43,602 nt of DNA, taken from positions 1 to 43,602 of the forward strand of contig JAFSBM010000133.1 in NCBI GenBank assembly GCA_017437285.1. Direction: 5' to 3'. Position numbers and translations under genes: made by a program. Under the pieces are notes generated by a model. The model saw only the letters and a program-made list of their open reading frames with translations. It made no database searches and was not told the DNA's origin. This document shows, in pieces, positions 24,806 through 33,566 of the stretch. Origin of the DNA: Ruminococcus sp. GTDB taxonomy: Bacteria; Bacillota; Clostridia; Oscillospirales; Ruminococcaceae. Each line of letters begins with the position of its first letter. Within the stretch, counting starts at the first letter, position 1.

Positions 24806-26059
24806 TCAATTTTCACAATTATTGAGATACTCGCTTGCAAGGTATAACGAACCGCACACAAGAACAACAGTATTAAGCTCTACAGCAAGTTTTTTCGCCT
24901 TTTCCACAGCCTCAGAAAGACTTCTGCAAGCCTCGGAATTAGTGTATTTTCCTGCCGTTTCTGCCAATTTTTCCGCTGAAATACAGTTGTACGCAAAGCC
25001 GTCCACAGTAAAAATCTTATCGCAGTAACGTGCAACACGATGAACGGAATTTTCATAATCCTTTGAATCCACCATACCCATAACGGCTATGGCTGGATTT
25101 ATGCCCTCAATATAAGATAAAACGTTATTCACACCGTCGGGATTATGTCCGCCGTCAACTATTACAGGGGGATTTCCCTCAATGTACTCCGCCCTCGCTC
25201 TTACACGGGTGTTTTCAAGGGATTTTGTGATATTTTCCTCGGATATATCAAAGCCGCAGTTTCGCATATATCGGCAAACTTCAATTGCGGTGACTGCATT
25301 AACGCATTGCCACTCACCAATCATTGCAAGGGTGTATTCCTTGTCAAGATAGCGGAATTTACTTCCTTTTTCCGAAAGAGATAAGGGCATAAAAGCCATT
25401 TCTCTTGGAATAATAAACAGGCTGTTATACTCCTTTGCCTTGTCCCTTACAATTTTTATAACGCTTTTCTTGTTGTACATAGACAGCACAACTGCGGAAT
25501 TTTCCTTGATAATCCCTGCTTTCTGAGCTGCGATTTTTTCAACGGTATCGCCTAAAATTGTAGTATGGTCAAGGGAAATTGACGTAATTACAGCAACCAC
25601 AGGGGGCGGTATTACATTTGTACAGTCAAGAAGTCCGCCAATTCCAGCTTCAAGCACAACAATATCGCACTTTTCACGGACATACCACAGCAAGGCAATT
25701 GCCATAGTGATTTCAAACTGTGAATACTCCGCATCTGCAACGGAATTTTTCACCTTTTCCGCAATTTCGCAGAGGGATTTTTCATCAATTTCTACACCGT
25801 TTATGCGAATTCTGTCGGCATAATGGGTAATATAAGGGGAAGTGAACTGCCCTGTCTTATACCCCGAATAAATCAAAGCATTTGAGATATACTCAACTGT
25901 TGAGCCTTTGCCGTTTGTACCTGCAACGTGTACGAATTTCAGCTGTTTTTCGGGATTTCCTATACGCTTCATCAGCTCCCTTGCACGGGAAAGGTCAGTA
26001 ACTGCCTTTCCCGATTTGCTGTAGGAGTTCACGAAGCTCATCGCTTCATTGTAGTTCAT
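24806..26059 (-). CDS. folC: Folylpolyglutamate synthase/dihydrofolate synthase
   Basis: 417 residues. It adds glutamate to dihydropteroate and to folates. Marks are VAGTNGKGST (46-55, P-loop), FTSPYITHYADRI, SLDHTTILGDTVEKIAAQKAGI and VDGGHNPDGV. The usual GGRLDATN reads GGLLDCTN here, so the common Arg is Leu. It starts 3 bases after the SDR stop without a visible RBS, so translation is probably coupled. It ends the long minus-strand unit. Confidence 0.94.
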   Translation of the reverse strand: MNYNEAMSFVNSYSKSGKAVTDLSRARELMKRIGNPEKQLKFVHVAGTNGKGSTVEYISNALIYSGYKTGQFTSPYITHYADRIRINGVEIDEKSLCEIAEKVKNSVADAEYSQFEITMAIALLWYVREKCDIVVLEAGIGGLLDCTNVIPPPVVAVITSISLDHTTILGDTVEKIAAQKAGIIKENSAVVLSMYNKKSVIKIVRDKAKEYNSLFIIPREMAFMPLSLSEKGSKFRYLDKEYTLAMIGEWQCVNAVTAIEVCRYMRNCGFDISEENITKSLENTRVRARAEYIEGNPPVIVDGGHNPDGVNNVLSYIEGINPAIAVMGMVDSKDYENSVHRVARYCDKIFTVDGFAYNCISAEKLAETAGKYTNSEACRSLSEAVEKAKKLAVELNTVVLVCGSLYLASEYLNNCEN

Positions 26060-26062
26060 AGA

Positions 26063-26806
26063 TTAATATGGAGATGCCAGAGATTCAGCCTTTGCAACAG
26101 CATCTTCAAGGCTCATTCCTGCAAACTCCTGAGCAGAGAAGATACGTCCCGACTTCTTATCGTCCACGAATGCACCCACGAGAACACCGGGAAGTGCGCT
26201 TTCGGGAGAATTTGGAGCATTAGGGCCGCCAAGTTCAGTTCTGCACCAGCCCGGGTCAGCAAGGTTGAGAACGATATCGCTGTTCTGATACTTTGAGCCG
26301 AGGTCAATTGTTACCTTGTTGAGAGCAGCTTTTGCAGCTGAGTAGCCTGCCTGTTCGGGTTCAAGAGCAATACCGCTTGTTGTGTTGACAATTCTGCCGA
26401 ATCCTCTCTCCTGCATACCTGGTAAGAAGTGGTAGCAAATCATCATTGGAGCAGTTGTGTTTACCTTGAAGCTGATGTCGTAGTCGGACACGGGAGTTGT
26501 GAGATACTCTGTGCGGTATGCAATCTGCAAGCCTGCATTGTTGAGAATAATGTCAATCTGAGTTCCCTTTGCGTCAATTTCTTTCAGCATCTTCTCCACG
26601 GAATCAAGGTCTGAAAGTTCAGCCTCAACCACGTATGCCTCAACTCCAAGAGCCTTTACCTCGGCAAGCACCTTTTCGCAGTTTTCTTTCTTTCTGCTGT
26701 GGAGTACGAGATTACAGCCCTGTTTCGCCATAAAAATAGCCGAAAGATAGCCGATTCCTCTGCTGGCACCTGTGAGAAGCGCCCATTTTCCTTTTACGTT
26801 TGTCAT
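26063..26806 (-). CDS. Short-chain dehydrogenase/reductase
   Basis: 247 residues. TGASRGIG cofactor motif, LNNAG near residue 90, catalytic YSAAK and a preceding Ser in NTTSG. Late in the chain DPGWCRTELGG takes the place of the usual PG-x-T region. Substrate unknown. RBS GGAGGG, 9 bases upstream. It couples directly to folC, which hints at a pterin or folate-linked role, but SDR proteins are too varied to say. Confidence 0.87.
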   Translation of the reverse strand: MTNVKGKWALLTGASRGIGYLSAIFMAKQGCNLVLHSRKKENCEKVLAEVKALGVEAYVVEAELSDLDSVEKMLKEIDAKGTQIDIILNNAGLQIAYRTEYLTTPVSDYDISFKVNTTAPMMICYHFLPGMQERGFGRIVNTTSGIALEPEQAGYSAAKAALNKVTIDLGSKYQNSDIVLNLADPGWCRTELGGPNAPNSPESALPGVLVGAFVDDKKSGRIFSAQEFAGMSLEDAVAKAESLASPY

Positions 26807-26885
26807 TGTTTTTTCCCTCCGTTTTCTGCCGTCAGTGCCAACGGCGAAATAATTTATAATAATATATTTCTATATATTATTTCCC

Positions 26886-27188
26886 TTAAAATTCATAGTC
26901 AATGCACGCACGTTCTGTCTTTACTGTGCCAATGAATTTGGCAAACTCAACGTGTGCAGGGTGTACCTGATATGCGTTAAGTCCCTCTATATCGTCAAAA
27001 TCACAGATAAGGGCAATTGTGTAATTGCTTTCGGGAGCGTCAGCGGAATTGATTACAAGTTCACCCTTTTTAAGCTCCTCAACCTTTGCAATTACGTCCT
27101 CGAAGCGCTTTTTTGCTTCAAGTGCGTTGTCGTATTCGCTCATTCCCTCTGTGGCTTTGAGTTTGAACATCACTATATGCTTAATCAT
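26886..27188 (-). CDS. Dabb family stress-responsive barrel protein
   Basis: 100 residues. MIKHIVMFK start, ADAPESNYTIALICDFDDIEGLNAYQVHPAHVEF and a final KTERACIDYEF are typical of the dimeric A/B-barrel (Dabb) family. A frame upstream to 27242 has no RBS; the ATG at 27188 has GGGAG. Biochemical role unknown. Its first six codons (MIKHIV) reappear at the heads of the two chimeric mini-ORFs nearby. Confidence 0.9.
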   Translation of the reverse strand: MIKHIVMFKLKATEGMSEYDNALEAKKRFEDVIAKVEELKKGELVINSADAPESNYTIALICDFDDIEGLNAYQVHPAHVEFAKFIGTVKTERACIDYEF

Positions 27189-27201
27189 TTTAAACACTCC
27201 C

Positions 27202-27564
27202 TTAAAAGTCATCATCAGCAGAATAATTTGAATAATAATCAATGAAATCTCTGATTAAATCCACCCTTGAACGGGTAAAAGAATCCTCTATGCCGCCATT
27301 TTCAAGACTTGTCAGCCATTCTGAATCTATCATACAGCCTACATCCATATTAATACCATATTTAGCTTTTTTTATAAGCGGAATATCAGAAATATCGCCA
27401 AGGCAATATAAATAACCGCACAAAAGTCTGATATACTCCGAACTGCCGTCCTGAAAATTATTAATTTCAGATTCAAGCAATTCTATTATATTTGCTTTTG
27501 AGATATTATCAAAGTTAAATCCCAGTTCCTGTATAAGCTTTTCTGCACGCTTTTCGTTTGTCAT
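27202..27564 (-). CDS. Hypothetical protein, possibly immunity-like
   Basis: 120 residues, acidic, probably helical. YIRLLCGYLYCLGDISDIPLIKKAKYGINMDVGCMID resembles a family of small helical-repeat proteins often found beside toxin-immunity genes; a weak visual match. Its ATG comes 2 bases after the stop of mini-ORF A, and its stop lies 13 bases before Dabb. It sits where a third acetyltransferase copy would be expected in the tandem array. Confidence 0.65.
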   Translation of the reverse strand: MTNEKRAEKLIQELGFNFDNISKANIIELLESEINNFQDGSSEYIRLLCGYLYCLGDISDIPLIKKAKYGINMDVGCMIDSEWLTSLENGGIEDSFTRSRVDLIRDFIDYYSNYSADDDF

Positions 27565-27566
27565 AA

Positions 27567-27668
27567 TTACTTCACCAACTCATAGCTTTCATCAATTACG
27601 CCGCAGATTTCAGCAAATGATATACCTCCGTCAAGGGGAATACTTATCCTTACTATATGCTTAATCAT
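27567..27668 (-). CDS. Chimeric mini-ORF A (Dabb start joined to MmcQ-like end)
   Basis: 33 codons. The first six residues, MIKHIV, equal the Dabb N-terminus; the remaining 27 are almost the C-terminus of the MmcQ/YjbR-like protein (28841-29197). Its ATG overlaps the stop of acetyltransferase 1 (AAATGATTAA) and it ends two bases before the next gene's ATG. Against the parental gene the last codons differ only at silent positions (GAG TTG GTG AAG for GAA CTT GTA AAA). It is a by-product of the 637-bp duplication; whether the peptide is made is unknown. Confidence 0.5.
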   Translation of the reverse strand: MIKHIVRISIPLDGGISFAEICGVIDESYELVK

Positions 27669-28194
27669 TTACCTTGTCCTCCAGTTCATAAATCTTAGAA
27701 ATAAAGGTTTTCTTTCCGTCGTAGCTCTGATATTCGCCGTTGCCAGTAAAATGAAGTCCGCATTTTTCCATAACTCTTGCTGATCCGATATTTTCAACGG
27801 CACATTCAGCTATAAATCTGTGTGCATTGTGATTTTCACGGACGTAGTTCATCATTGCAAGTGTTGCTTCGGTAGTATACCCCATATTCCAGCAGTCATA
27901 CCGCATATTATAGCCGAAACTCCACTTTTTTTCATCGGTGCGGTATCTCATGCTTCCTGCTCCGATAAGCTTATTATCAGACTTACGGACAAATCCCCAT
28001 GAATACTCATTTTCAAGATTTTCAACGGTATTCAGCCATTCTTTTGTAGTTTCAATGCTTTCGTGAGTTGAGTATATCATATACTTTGCAACTCGTTCAT
28101 CACCTGTCCACTCAAAAGCGGCTTCTGCGTCGTCAATCGTCAGCGGACGGAGAATAAGTCTTTCTGTTTCAATTGTTGGTACTGTGAATTCCAT
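27661..28194 (-). CDS. GNAT acetyltransferase 1 (RimJ/RimL type)
   Basis: 177 residues. N-terminal TERLILRPLTIDDAEAAFEW, the central GYNMRYDCWNMGYTTEA (acetyl-CoA loop region) and C-terminal ENIGSARVMEKCGLHF are standard for RimJ/RimL N-acetyltransferases. It acetylates an amine, perhaps a protein N-terminus; substrate unknown. Residues 1-55 and about 132-177 are identical to acetyltransferase 2, while residues 56-131 differ at about 25 positions. The RBS GAGGTGA overlaps the stop of mini-ORF B. Its stop overlaps the ATG of mini-ORF A. Confidence 0.92.
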   Translation of the reverse strand: MEFTVPTIETERLILRPLTIDDAEAAFEWTGDERVAKYMIYSTHESIETTKEWLNTVENLENEYSWGFVRKSDNKLIGAGSMRYRTDEKKWSFGYNMRYDCWNMGYTTEATLAMMNYVRENHNAHRFIAECAVENIGSARVMEKCGLHFTGNGEYQSYDGKKTFISKIYELEDKVND

Positions 28195-28203
28195 TTCGTC
28201 ACC

Positions 28204-28305
28204 TCATTTTACAAGTTCATAGCTTTCGTCAATTACGCCGCAGATTTCAGCAAATGATATACCGCCGTCAAGGGGAATATTTATCCTTACTATATGCTTA
28301 ATCAT
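28204..28305 (-). CDS. Chimeric mini-ORF B (Dabb start joined to MmcQ-like end)
   Basis: 33 codons, same design as mini-ORF A: MIKHIV from Dabb, then the MmcQ-like C-terminus with Asn in place of Ser at residue 9. The ATG overlaps the stop of acetyltransferase 2. Its TGA lies in GAGGTGA, the RBS of acetyltransferase 1, so it can pass ribosomes between the two genes. It could equally be a pseudogene fragment. Confidence 0.5.
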   Translation of the reverse strand: MIKHIVRINIPLDGGISFAEICGVIDESYELVK

Positions 28306-28831
28306 TTACCTTGTCCTCCAGTTCGTAAATCTTAGAAATAAAGGTTTTCTTTCCATCGTAGCTCTGATATTCGCCGTTGCCAGTAAAATGAAGTCCGCAT
28401 TTTTCCATGACTCTTGCTGAACCGATATTTTCAACGGCACATATAGCTGAAAATCTGTGAGCATTGTGATTTTCACGGACAAAGTTCATCATTGCCAATG
28501 AAGCTTCTGTGGTATAACCCATATTCCAACAATCAAACCTGATATTATAGCCGATTTCCCATTGTTCACTATCACTATGAAATCTTATACTTCCTGCTCC
28601 GATAAGCTTATTATCTGACTTTCGAACAAATCCGAATTCATATTTTTCGTAACTTACCTTGATTGAATTCAGCCATTCTTTTGTAGTTTCAATGCTTTCG
28701 TGAGTTGAGTATATCATATACTTTGCAACCCGTTCATCACCTGTCCACTCAAAAGCGGCTTCTGCGTCGTCAATAGTCAGCGGACGGAGAATAAGTCTTT
28801 CTGTTTCAATTGTTGGTACTGTGAATTCCAT
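28298..28831 (-). CDS. GNAT acetyltransferase 2 (RimJ/RimL type)
   Basis: 177 residues, tandem paralogue of the gene at 27661-28194 with the same ends and a diverged middle (for example IGYNIRFDCWNMGYTTEA and SEQWEIG). Nine bases separate it from the MmcQ-like stop; its RBS GAGGTGA overlaps that stop, matching the arrangement copied in the duplication. This is the copy that keeps the parental position beside the intact upstream gene. Confidence 0.92.
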   Translation of the reverse strand: MEFTVPTIETERLILRPLTIDDAEAAFEWTGDERVAKYMIYSTHESIETTKEWLNSIKVSYEKYEFGFVRKSDNKLIGAGSIRFHSDSEQWEIGYNIRFDCWNMGYTTEASLAMMNFVRENHNAHRFSAICAVENIGSARVMEKCGLHFTGNGEYQSYDGKKTFISKIYELEDKVND

Positions 28832-28840
28832 TGTGTCACC

Positions 28841-29197
28841 TCATTTTACAAGTTCATAGCTTTCATCAATTACGCCGCAGATTTCAGCAAATGATATACC
28901 GCCGTCAAGGGGAATACTTATCCACAGCCGCTTATTCATATGATAGGCAGGAATCGCCTTGCCCTCGCCTATGAGAATTTCACGGACAAGGGGAGATGCT
29001 TTCACATTGAGAATGTCCACATTCCCCTCCCCTTTTTCGTCAATAACGCTTCTGCGGACGTTCATCACAAGTCCGTACCACTTTTTATTGCTCTTGCGGA
29101 GAACAGCTGATAAAACATCCCTCTCCCAAGGGTAATCGGGAGAGGTGTTGTATTTTTCCTTGACATAGCGGAAGATTTCTTCCCTGTCGATTTTCAT
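28841..29197 (-). CDS. MmcQ/YjbR family protein
   Basis: 118 residues. KYNTSPDYPWERD at the start, NKKWYGLVMNV, then an ending in SIPLDGGISFAEICGVIDESYEL match the MmcQ/YjbR (CyaY-like fold) DNA-binding family; role unknown. A frame upstream to 29305 runs inside valS; the ATG at 29197 is one base after the valS stop and is translated by coupling. Its 3' end is the source of the two fragments at 27567-27668 and 28204-28305. Confidence 0.87.
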   Translation of the reverse strand: MKIDREEIFRYVKEKYNTSPDYPWERDVLSAVLRKSNKKWYGLVMNVRRSVIDEKGEGNVDILNVKASPLVREILIGEGKAIPAYHMNKRLWISIPLDGGISFAEICGVIDESYELVK

Positions 29198-29198
29198 T

Positions 29199-31820
29199 TT
29201 ATGCCTTGAATGCAGCGATTGACTGCTCAATCTTAGCCATTTTTTCCTCTGCAACTGCAAGCTTTGCCTTTTCAGCTTCAATAAGCTTTTCGGGAGCCTT
29301 TGCAATAAAGCCCTGATTATTCAGCTTTCCGCTGAGGAAGTCAATGTCCTTCTGAACCTTTGCCTTTTCCTTTTCAAGACGGGCAATTTCCTTTTCCTTG
29401 TCAACAAGCTCGTCCATAGGAATGAAAATTCTTGCGGAATCTGTAACAGCATTTGCACAGTTTTCATGCTCCACAGCTGCACCTGCCTCAACAGATGACG
29501 CAGATGCAAGCTTCTCAAAGAATGCCGCACATGATGTGTACAGTTCAGGCTCGTCAGTTTCAATGATAAGCTTTGCCTTTACCGATGGGGGTACATTCAT
29601 TTCTGTACGTGTATTTCTTACAGCCTTGATAGCTGAAATAATCTTCTCAAATGCCTTTTCCTCTGCGGAATAGTCAATTGTGCTGTCGTATGTGGGATAT
29701 GTTTCAAGGATAATCATTGACTTCTCATTTGTGAGAACCTGCCAGATTTCCTCTGTAATGAATGGCATAAAGGGGTGGAGAAGCTTCAGCATACCCTGCA
29801 TTGCCCATACGAGAACAGCCTGTGCCTTCGCCATTGTTTCACCGCCAGCCTGAATTCTTGGCTTTGTGATTTCAATGTACCAATCACAGTAAACATCCCA
29901 GATAAAGTCGTAAATCTTCTGTGAAGCAACGCCAAGCTCGAATTTATCCAGGTTTTCGCCAACTTCCTTAGCAAGCTTGTTGAACTTGTTTACAAGCCAC
30001 TTATCCTCTGTTTCAAGGTCAGCAGGAAGTCCTGTGAACTCAAAATCATCGGGGAGATTCATCATAATGAAACGTGAAGCGTTCCAAAGCTTATTAGCGA
30101 AGTTACGTGCTGCCTTAACCTTGTCGTCAATGTAACGCATATCGTTTCCGGGTGAGTTACCTGTAGCAAGCATAAAGCGGAGAGCGTCTGCACCGTACTC
30201 GTTGATAACTTCAAGGGGGTCAATTCCGTTGCCGAGGGATTTGGACATTTTGCGTCCCTGTGCGTCACGTACAAGACCGTGAATGAGAACTGTATCAAAA
30301 GGAACTTTACCCATATTTTCAAGACCGCTGAACATCATTCTGATTACCCAGAAGAAAATGATGTCGTAGCCTGTAACAAGTGTATTTGTGGGGTAGAAGT
30401 AGTTCAGATCCTCTGTGTTTTCGGGCCAGCCAAGTGTGGAGAATGGCCAGAGAGCAGAGCTGAACCATGTATCAAGAGTATCGGGGTCCTGACGCATAGG
30501 CTTGCCGCACTTAGGACAAACTGCACTATCTTCCTTAGTTACTACCATTTCGCCGCAGCAGTCGCAGTAGAATGCAGGAATCTGATGTCCCCACCAAATC
30601 TGACGGGAGATACACCAGTCACGGATATTGTCAAGCCAATGGAAATAAATCTTGTCAAATCTTTCGGGAACGAACTTTGTATCGCCGTTCTTTACAGCGT
30701 CAATTGCAGGCTGTGCAAGGGGCTTCATCTTTACAAACCACTGTGTTGAAACCTTTGGCTCAACTGTTGTACCGCAGCGGTAGCAAGTACCAACATTGTG
30801 GCTGTAATCCTCGATTTTAACCAATGCTCCCTCAGCTTCAAGGTCAGCTACGATAGCCTTTCTTGCCTCAAATCTGTCCATACCTGCATACTTTGGATAA
30901 TCGTCAACAATAGTTGCATCGTCGTTCATTACGTTGATTACAGGGAGATTGTGACGGAGTCCAACCTCAAAGTCGTTAGGGTCGTGAGCAGGTGTAATCT
31001 TAACTACGCCTGTTCCGAAGTCCATTTCAACGTAATCATCGGCAACGATTGGGATTTCACGGTGAACGAGAGGGAGAATAACTGTCTTGCCTACTAAATC
31101 CTTGTAACGCTCATCATTTGGGTTAACAGCTACAGCTGTATCGCCAAGGAGTGTTTCGGGACGGGTTGTAGCAAGTTCAAGATAGCCGTCTGCGTCCTTT
31201 ATCTTATAGCGAAGATGCCAGAAATGACCTGCCTGATCCTCATATGTAACCTCAGCGTCGGAAAGAGATGTCTTACATTTTGGACACCAGTTGATTATAC
31301 GCTCACCACGGTAGATAAGGCCTTTTTCATAGTACTTTACGAAAACTTCCTTAACAGCCTTTGAACAGCCCTCGTCCATTGTGAAACGCTCTCTTGACCA
31401 GTCACATGATGAACCAAGCTTTTTCAGCTGCTCGCAAATTCTGCCGCCGTACTGCTTTTTCCATTCCCATGCACGCTCCATAAAGCCGTCACGTCCCAAA
31501 TCTTCCTTTGTAACGCCCTCTTTACGCATAGCCTCAACGATTTTAGCCTCAGTTGCAATTGCAGCGTGGTCAGTACCGGGGAGCCAAAGTGCGGAATAGC
31601 CGCTCATACGCTTCCAACGAATGAGAATATCCTGCAATGTTTCATCAAGAGCGTGTCCCATGTGGAGCTGTCCTGTAATGTTCGGAGGGGGAATTACAAT
31701 TGTATAGGGTGTTTTCTTTTCGTCAACCTCTGCACGGAAACATCCCTTATCATTCCATGCAGCGTAAATTCTGTCCTCAAAATCCTTGGGATTATAGGAC
31801 TTTGCAAGTTCCTTTGCCAT
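29199..31820 (-). CDS. valS: Valyl-tRNA synthetase
   Basis: 873 residues, full length. Class I synthetase with HIGH-type HMGH (53-56) in [15 protein letters not shown] and KMSKS in [18 protein letters not shown]. The editing domain contains [15 protein letters not shown]. The C-terminal coiled-coil arm (about 800-873) is rich in Lys, Glu and Ala. It charges tRNA-Val. Expression is controlled by the T-box leader upstream; the downstream genes are probably on the same transcript. Confidence 0.98.
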   Translation of the reverse strand: MAKELAKSYNPKDFEDRIYAAWNDKGCFRAEVDEKKTPYTIVIPPPNITGQLHMGHALDETLQDILIRWKRMSGYSALWLPGTDHAAIATEAKIVEAMRKEGVTKEDLGRDGFMERAWEWKKQYGGRICEQLKKLGSSCDWSRERFTMDEGCSKAVKEVFVKYYEKGLIYRGERIINWCPKCKTSLSDAEVTYEDQAGHFWHLRYKIKDADGYLELATTRPETLLGDTAVAVNPNDERYKDLVGKTVILPLVHREIPIVADDYVEMDFGTGVVKITPAHDPNDFEVGLRHNLPVINVMNDDATIVDDYPKYAGMDRFEARKAIVADLEAEGALVKIEDYSHNVGTCYRCGTTVEPKVSTQWFVKMKPLAQPAIDAVKNGDTKFVPERFDKIYFHWLDNIRDWCISRQIWWGHQIPAFYCDCCGEMVVTKEDSAVCPKCGKPMRQDPDTLDTWFSSALWPFSTLGWPENTEDLNYFYPTNTLVTGYDIIFFWVIRMMFSGLENMGKVPFDTVLIHGLVRDAQGRKMSKSLGNGIDPLEVINEYGADALRFMLATGNSPGNDMRYIDDKVKAARNFANKLWNASRFIMMNLPDDFEFTGLPADLETEDKWLVNKFNKLAKEVGENLDKFELGVASQKIYDFIWDVYCDWYIEITKPRIQAGGETMAKAQAVLVWAMQGMLKLLHPFMPFITEEIWQVLTNEKSMIILETYPTYDSTIDYSAEEKAFEKIISAIKAVRNTRTEMNVPPSVKAKLIIETDEPELYTSCAAFFEKLASASSVEAGAAVEHENCANAVTDSARIFIPMDELVDKEKEIARLEKEKAKVQKDIDFLSGKLNNQGFIAKAPEKLIEAEKAKLAVAEEKMAKIEQSIAAFKA

Positions 31821-32130
31821 TTTAAATTTCTCCTTTTATCAATATTGATTCGGGTAAAAAAACACGCCCCGAACCGAAAATAGGTTCAGGGCGAACATAG
31901 TCCGTGTTACCACCTGAATTCGGGAAAAATCCCGCACTCTGCGAAGTCATTCAACCTCTTTCCCTGTAACGTGAGAAGCACGTTATGAACTACACAATAA
32001 AAATCTTCGCCCATACAGCTCCGAAGCTACTTCATCATACCTCTCATACTGTTTCGCACCATACAACAGCTCTCTGAAAATCGAAAATATGACTACTACT
32101 CTTCATCACAGCCTTTGTGTTATTATTATA
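31821..32130 (-). promoter_or_regulatory. T-box riboswitch and promoter of valS
   Basis: Promoter on the minus strand: TTGACA (32153-32148), 17 bases, TATAAT (32130-32125). The leader has GATGAAGAGTAGTAG, the AGAGAGC bulge region, GGTGCGAAACAG and, at 31915-31899, the T-box AGGTGGTAACACGG. The UGGU there would pair with the discriminator A73 of tRNA-Val. The terminator stem is GGTTCAGGGCG with CGCCCCGAACC (31865-31893) plus seven T. The specifier is probably GUA within AGGTATGATGAAG, though I cannot place the loop with certainty. Confidence 0.92.
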
Positions 32131-32171
32131 CAATATAAAATCGGTTTTGTCAAGCATTATTTTTGCGTACC

Positions 32172-32200
32172 TTGACAAAATCTGCCCTCCGTGATATAAT
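32172..32200 (+). promoter_or_regulatory. Promoter of cca-pflA
   Basis: Perfect TTGACA (32172-32177), 17-base spacer, perfect TATAAT (32195-32200). The -35 boxes of this and the divergent valS promoter are only 18 bases apart, so polymerases may compete. Confidence 0.9.
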
Positions 32201-32234
32201 GATTTCAGATTTGAGTCAGAAAAAGGATGATAAA

Positions 32235-33566
32235 ATGATAATTGAAAAGAATTGTTATGAAATTCTGACAGCCCTTGAAAATGCAGGATTTTCTGCATAT
32301 CTCGTTGGCGGATGCGTCCGTGACGCTCTTATGGGACTGCCCTTTCATGACTACGATATAACCACAAATGCCCTGCCACAGCAGATTATGGAGGTTTTTG
32401 CGGATTACAGGGTAATTCCCACAGGCATTAAGCACGGAACTGTAACTGTTCTCTGCAATGACGACCCCTTTGAAATAACCACTTTCCGAATTGACGGAGA
32501 ATACAGCGACAGCCGACACCCTGAAAATGTAACATTTACAGCAAATCTCCGTGACGACCTTGCTCGCCGTGATTTCACCGTAAACGCAATTGCTATGGAT
32601 TTGCGTGGGGAAATTTTCGACCCCTTTGAGGGCGAATCCGATATTAAAAAGGGAATTATCCGCTGTGTGGGCAATCCCGTGGAGCGTTTCACCGAAGATG
32701 CTCTGCGAATTCTCCGTGGTGTGAGATTTGCGTCAGTTCTCGGATTTGAGCTTGAAGCCGATACCGCAAATGCCATTCACCAGCTGAAAAACAGGCTTGA
32801 CAATATCTCTGCGGAGCGTATTTCCGTTGAACTTATGAAGCTTATCTGCGGTAAAAACTGCGTTCAGATTCTGCTGGAATACCGTGATATAATCGGGCAG
32901 ATTATCCCCGAATTAATCCCTGCTTTTGACCATGAGCAGCACTCGCCCTATCACAAATACGATGTCTATGAGCATATTGTACGTGCGGTAAATGCAGTTC
33001 CCTTGGAGCATTCAAAGGCAGATTTGCTTCGATTGACAATGCTTCTCCACGACGTTTCAAAGCCTGCCTGCTATATCCTTGACGAAAAGGGCAGAGGTCA
33101 TTTCAAAGGTCATGCACAAGTGGGGGCGGGGTCTGCAAGGGATATTCTGAAACGGCTGAAATTCGACAACAAAACCATTGATACCGTCCATGAATTAATC
33201 TACCTTCACAGCGATAAAATTTCAACTGAAAAGCAGATTAAACGGCTTGTGGGGAAAATCGGTCTTGAACATTTTCTCCTGCTTATGGAGGTGAAAAAAG
33301 CCGATAACAGTGCAAAACACTCATTTGTGCTAAAGGAACTGAAAGAGTATGACAAATTAGCTGAAACTGCCCGCCGTCTTGCTGAGGAGCAGGCTTGTAT
33401 GTCAGTTTCCGACCTTGCCATAAACGGCAGGGATTTGCTTGAAATCGGCTTAAATGGCAGAGAAATCGGCGATTGCCTCAATGAAATGCTGGAGCGTGTA
33501 ATTGATGAACAGCTTGAAAACAGCCGTGAAAAGCTTCTTGCATTTGCACAGGAGATGAAAAAATGA
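32235..33566 (+). CDS. cca: CCA tRNA nucleotidyltransferase
   Basis: 443 residues. LVGGCVRDALMGLPFHDYDITTNA (catalytic Gly-Gly and Asp-x-Asp) and RRDFTVNAIAMD belong to the class II nucleotidyltransferase fold; ERFTEDALRILRGVRFA follows. An HD-type domain (LTMLLHDVSKP, about 275-285) is present. It adds or repairs the 3' CCA of tRNA. The ATG at 32235 after AAGGATG is chosen over an upstream frame at 32163 that overlaps the promoter. Its stop overlaps pflA by four bases. Confidence 0.94.
   Translation: MIIEKNCYEILTALENAGFSAYLVGGCVRDALMGLPFHDYDITTNALPQQIMEVFADYRVIPTGIKHGTVTVLCNDDPFEITTFRIDGEYSDSRHPENVTFTANLRDDLARRDFTVNAIAMDLRGEIFDPFEGESDIKKGIIRCVGNPVERFTEDALRILRGVRFASVLGFELEADTANAIHQLKNRLDNISAERISVELMKLICGKNCVQILLEYRDIIGQIIPELIPAFDHEQHSPYHKYDVYEHIVRAVNAVPLEHSKADLLRLTMLLHDVSKPACYILDEKGRGHFKGHAQVGAGSARDILKRLKFDNKTIDTVHELIYLHSDKISTEKQIKRLVGKIGLEHFLLLMEVKKADNSAKHSFVLKELKEYDKLAETARRLAEEQACMSVSDLAINGRDLLEIGLNGREIGDCLNEMLERVIDEQLENSREKLLAFAQEMKK

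Larger units (their letters stand above)
27567..28940 (-). repeat. 637-bp tandem duplication
   Basis: Two full units and a partial third with an exact period of 637 bases. The segment CATAGCTTTC occurs at 27581, 28218 and 28855, and the two acetyltransferase genes start and end 637 bases apart. Each unit carries the 3' end of the MmcQ-like gene with its RBS, one acetyltransferase gene and the first codons of Dabb. The leftmost unit has mini-ORF A but is followed by a different gene (27202-27564). Confidence 0.9.

Noticed and set aside
28915-28925. A perfect TTATCCACA DnaA-type box
   Set aside because: It is a single copy inside the MmcQ-like coding sequence, with no cluster, no dnaA or dnaN nearby and no AT-rich unwinding element.
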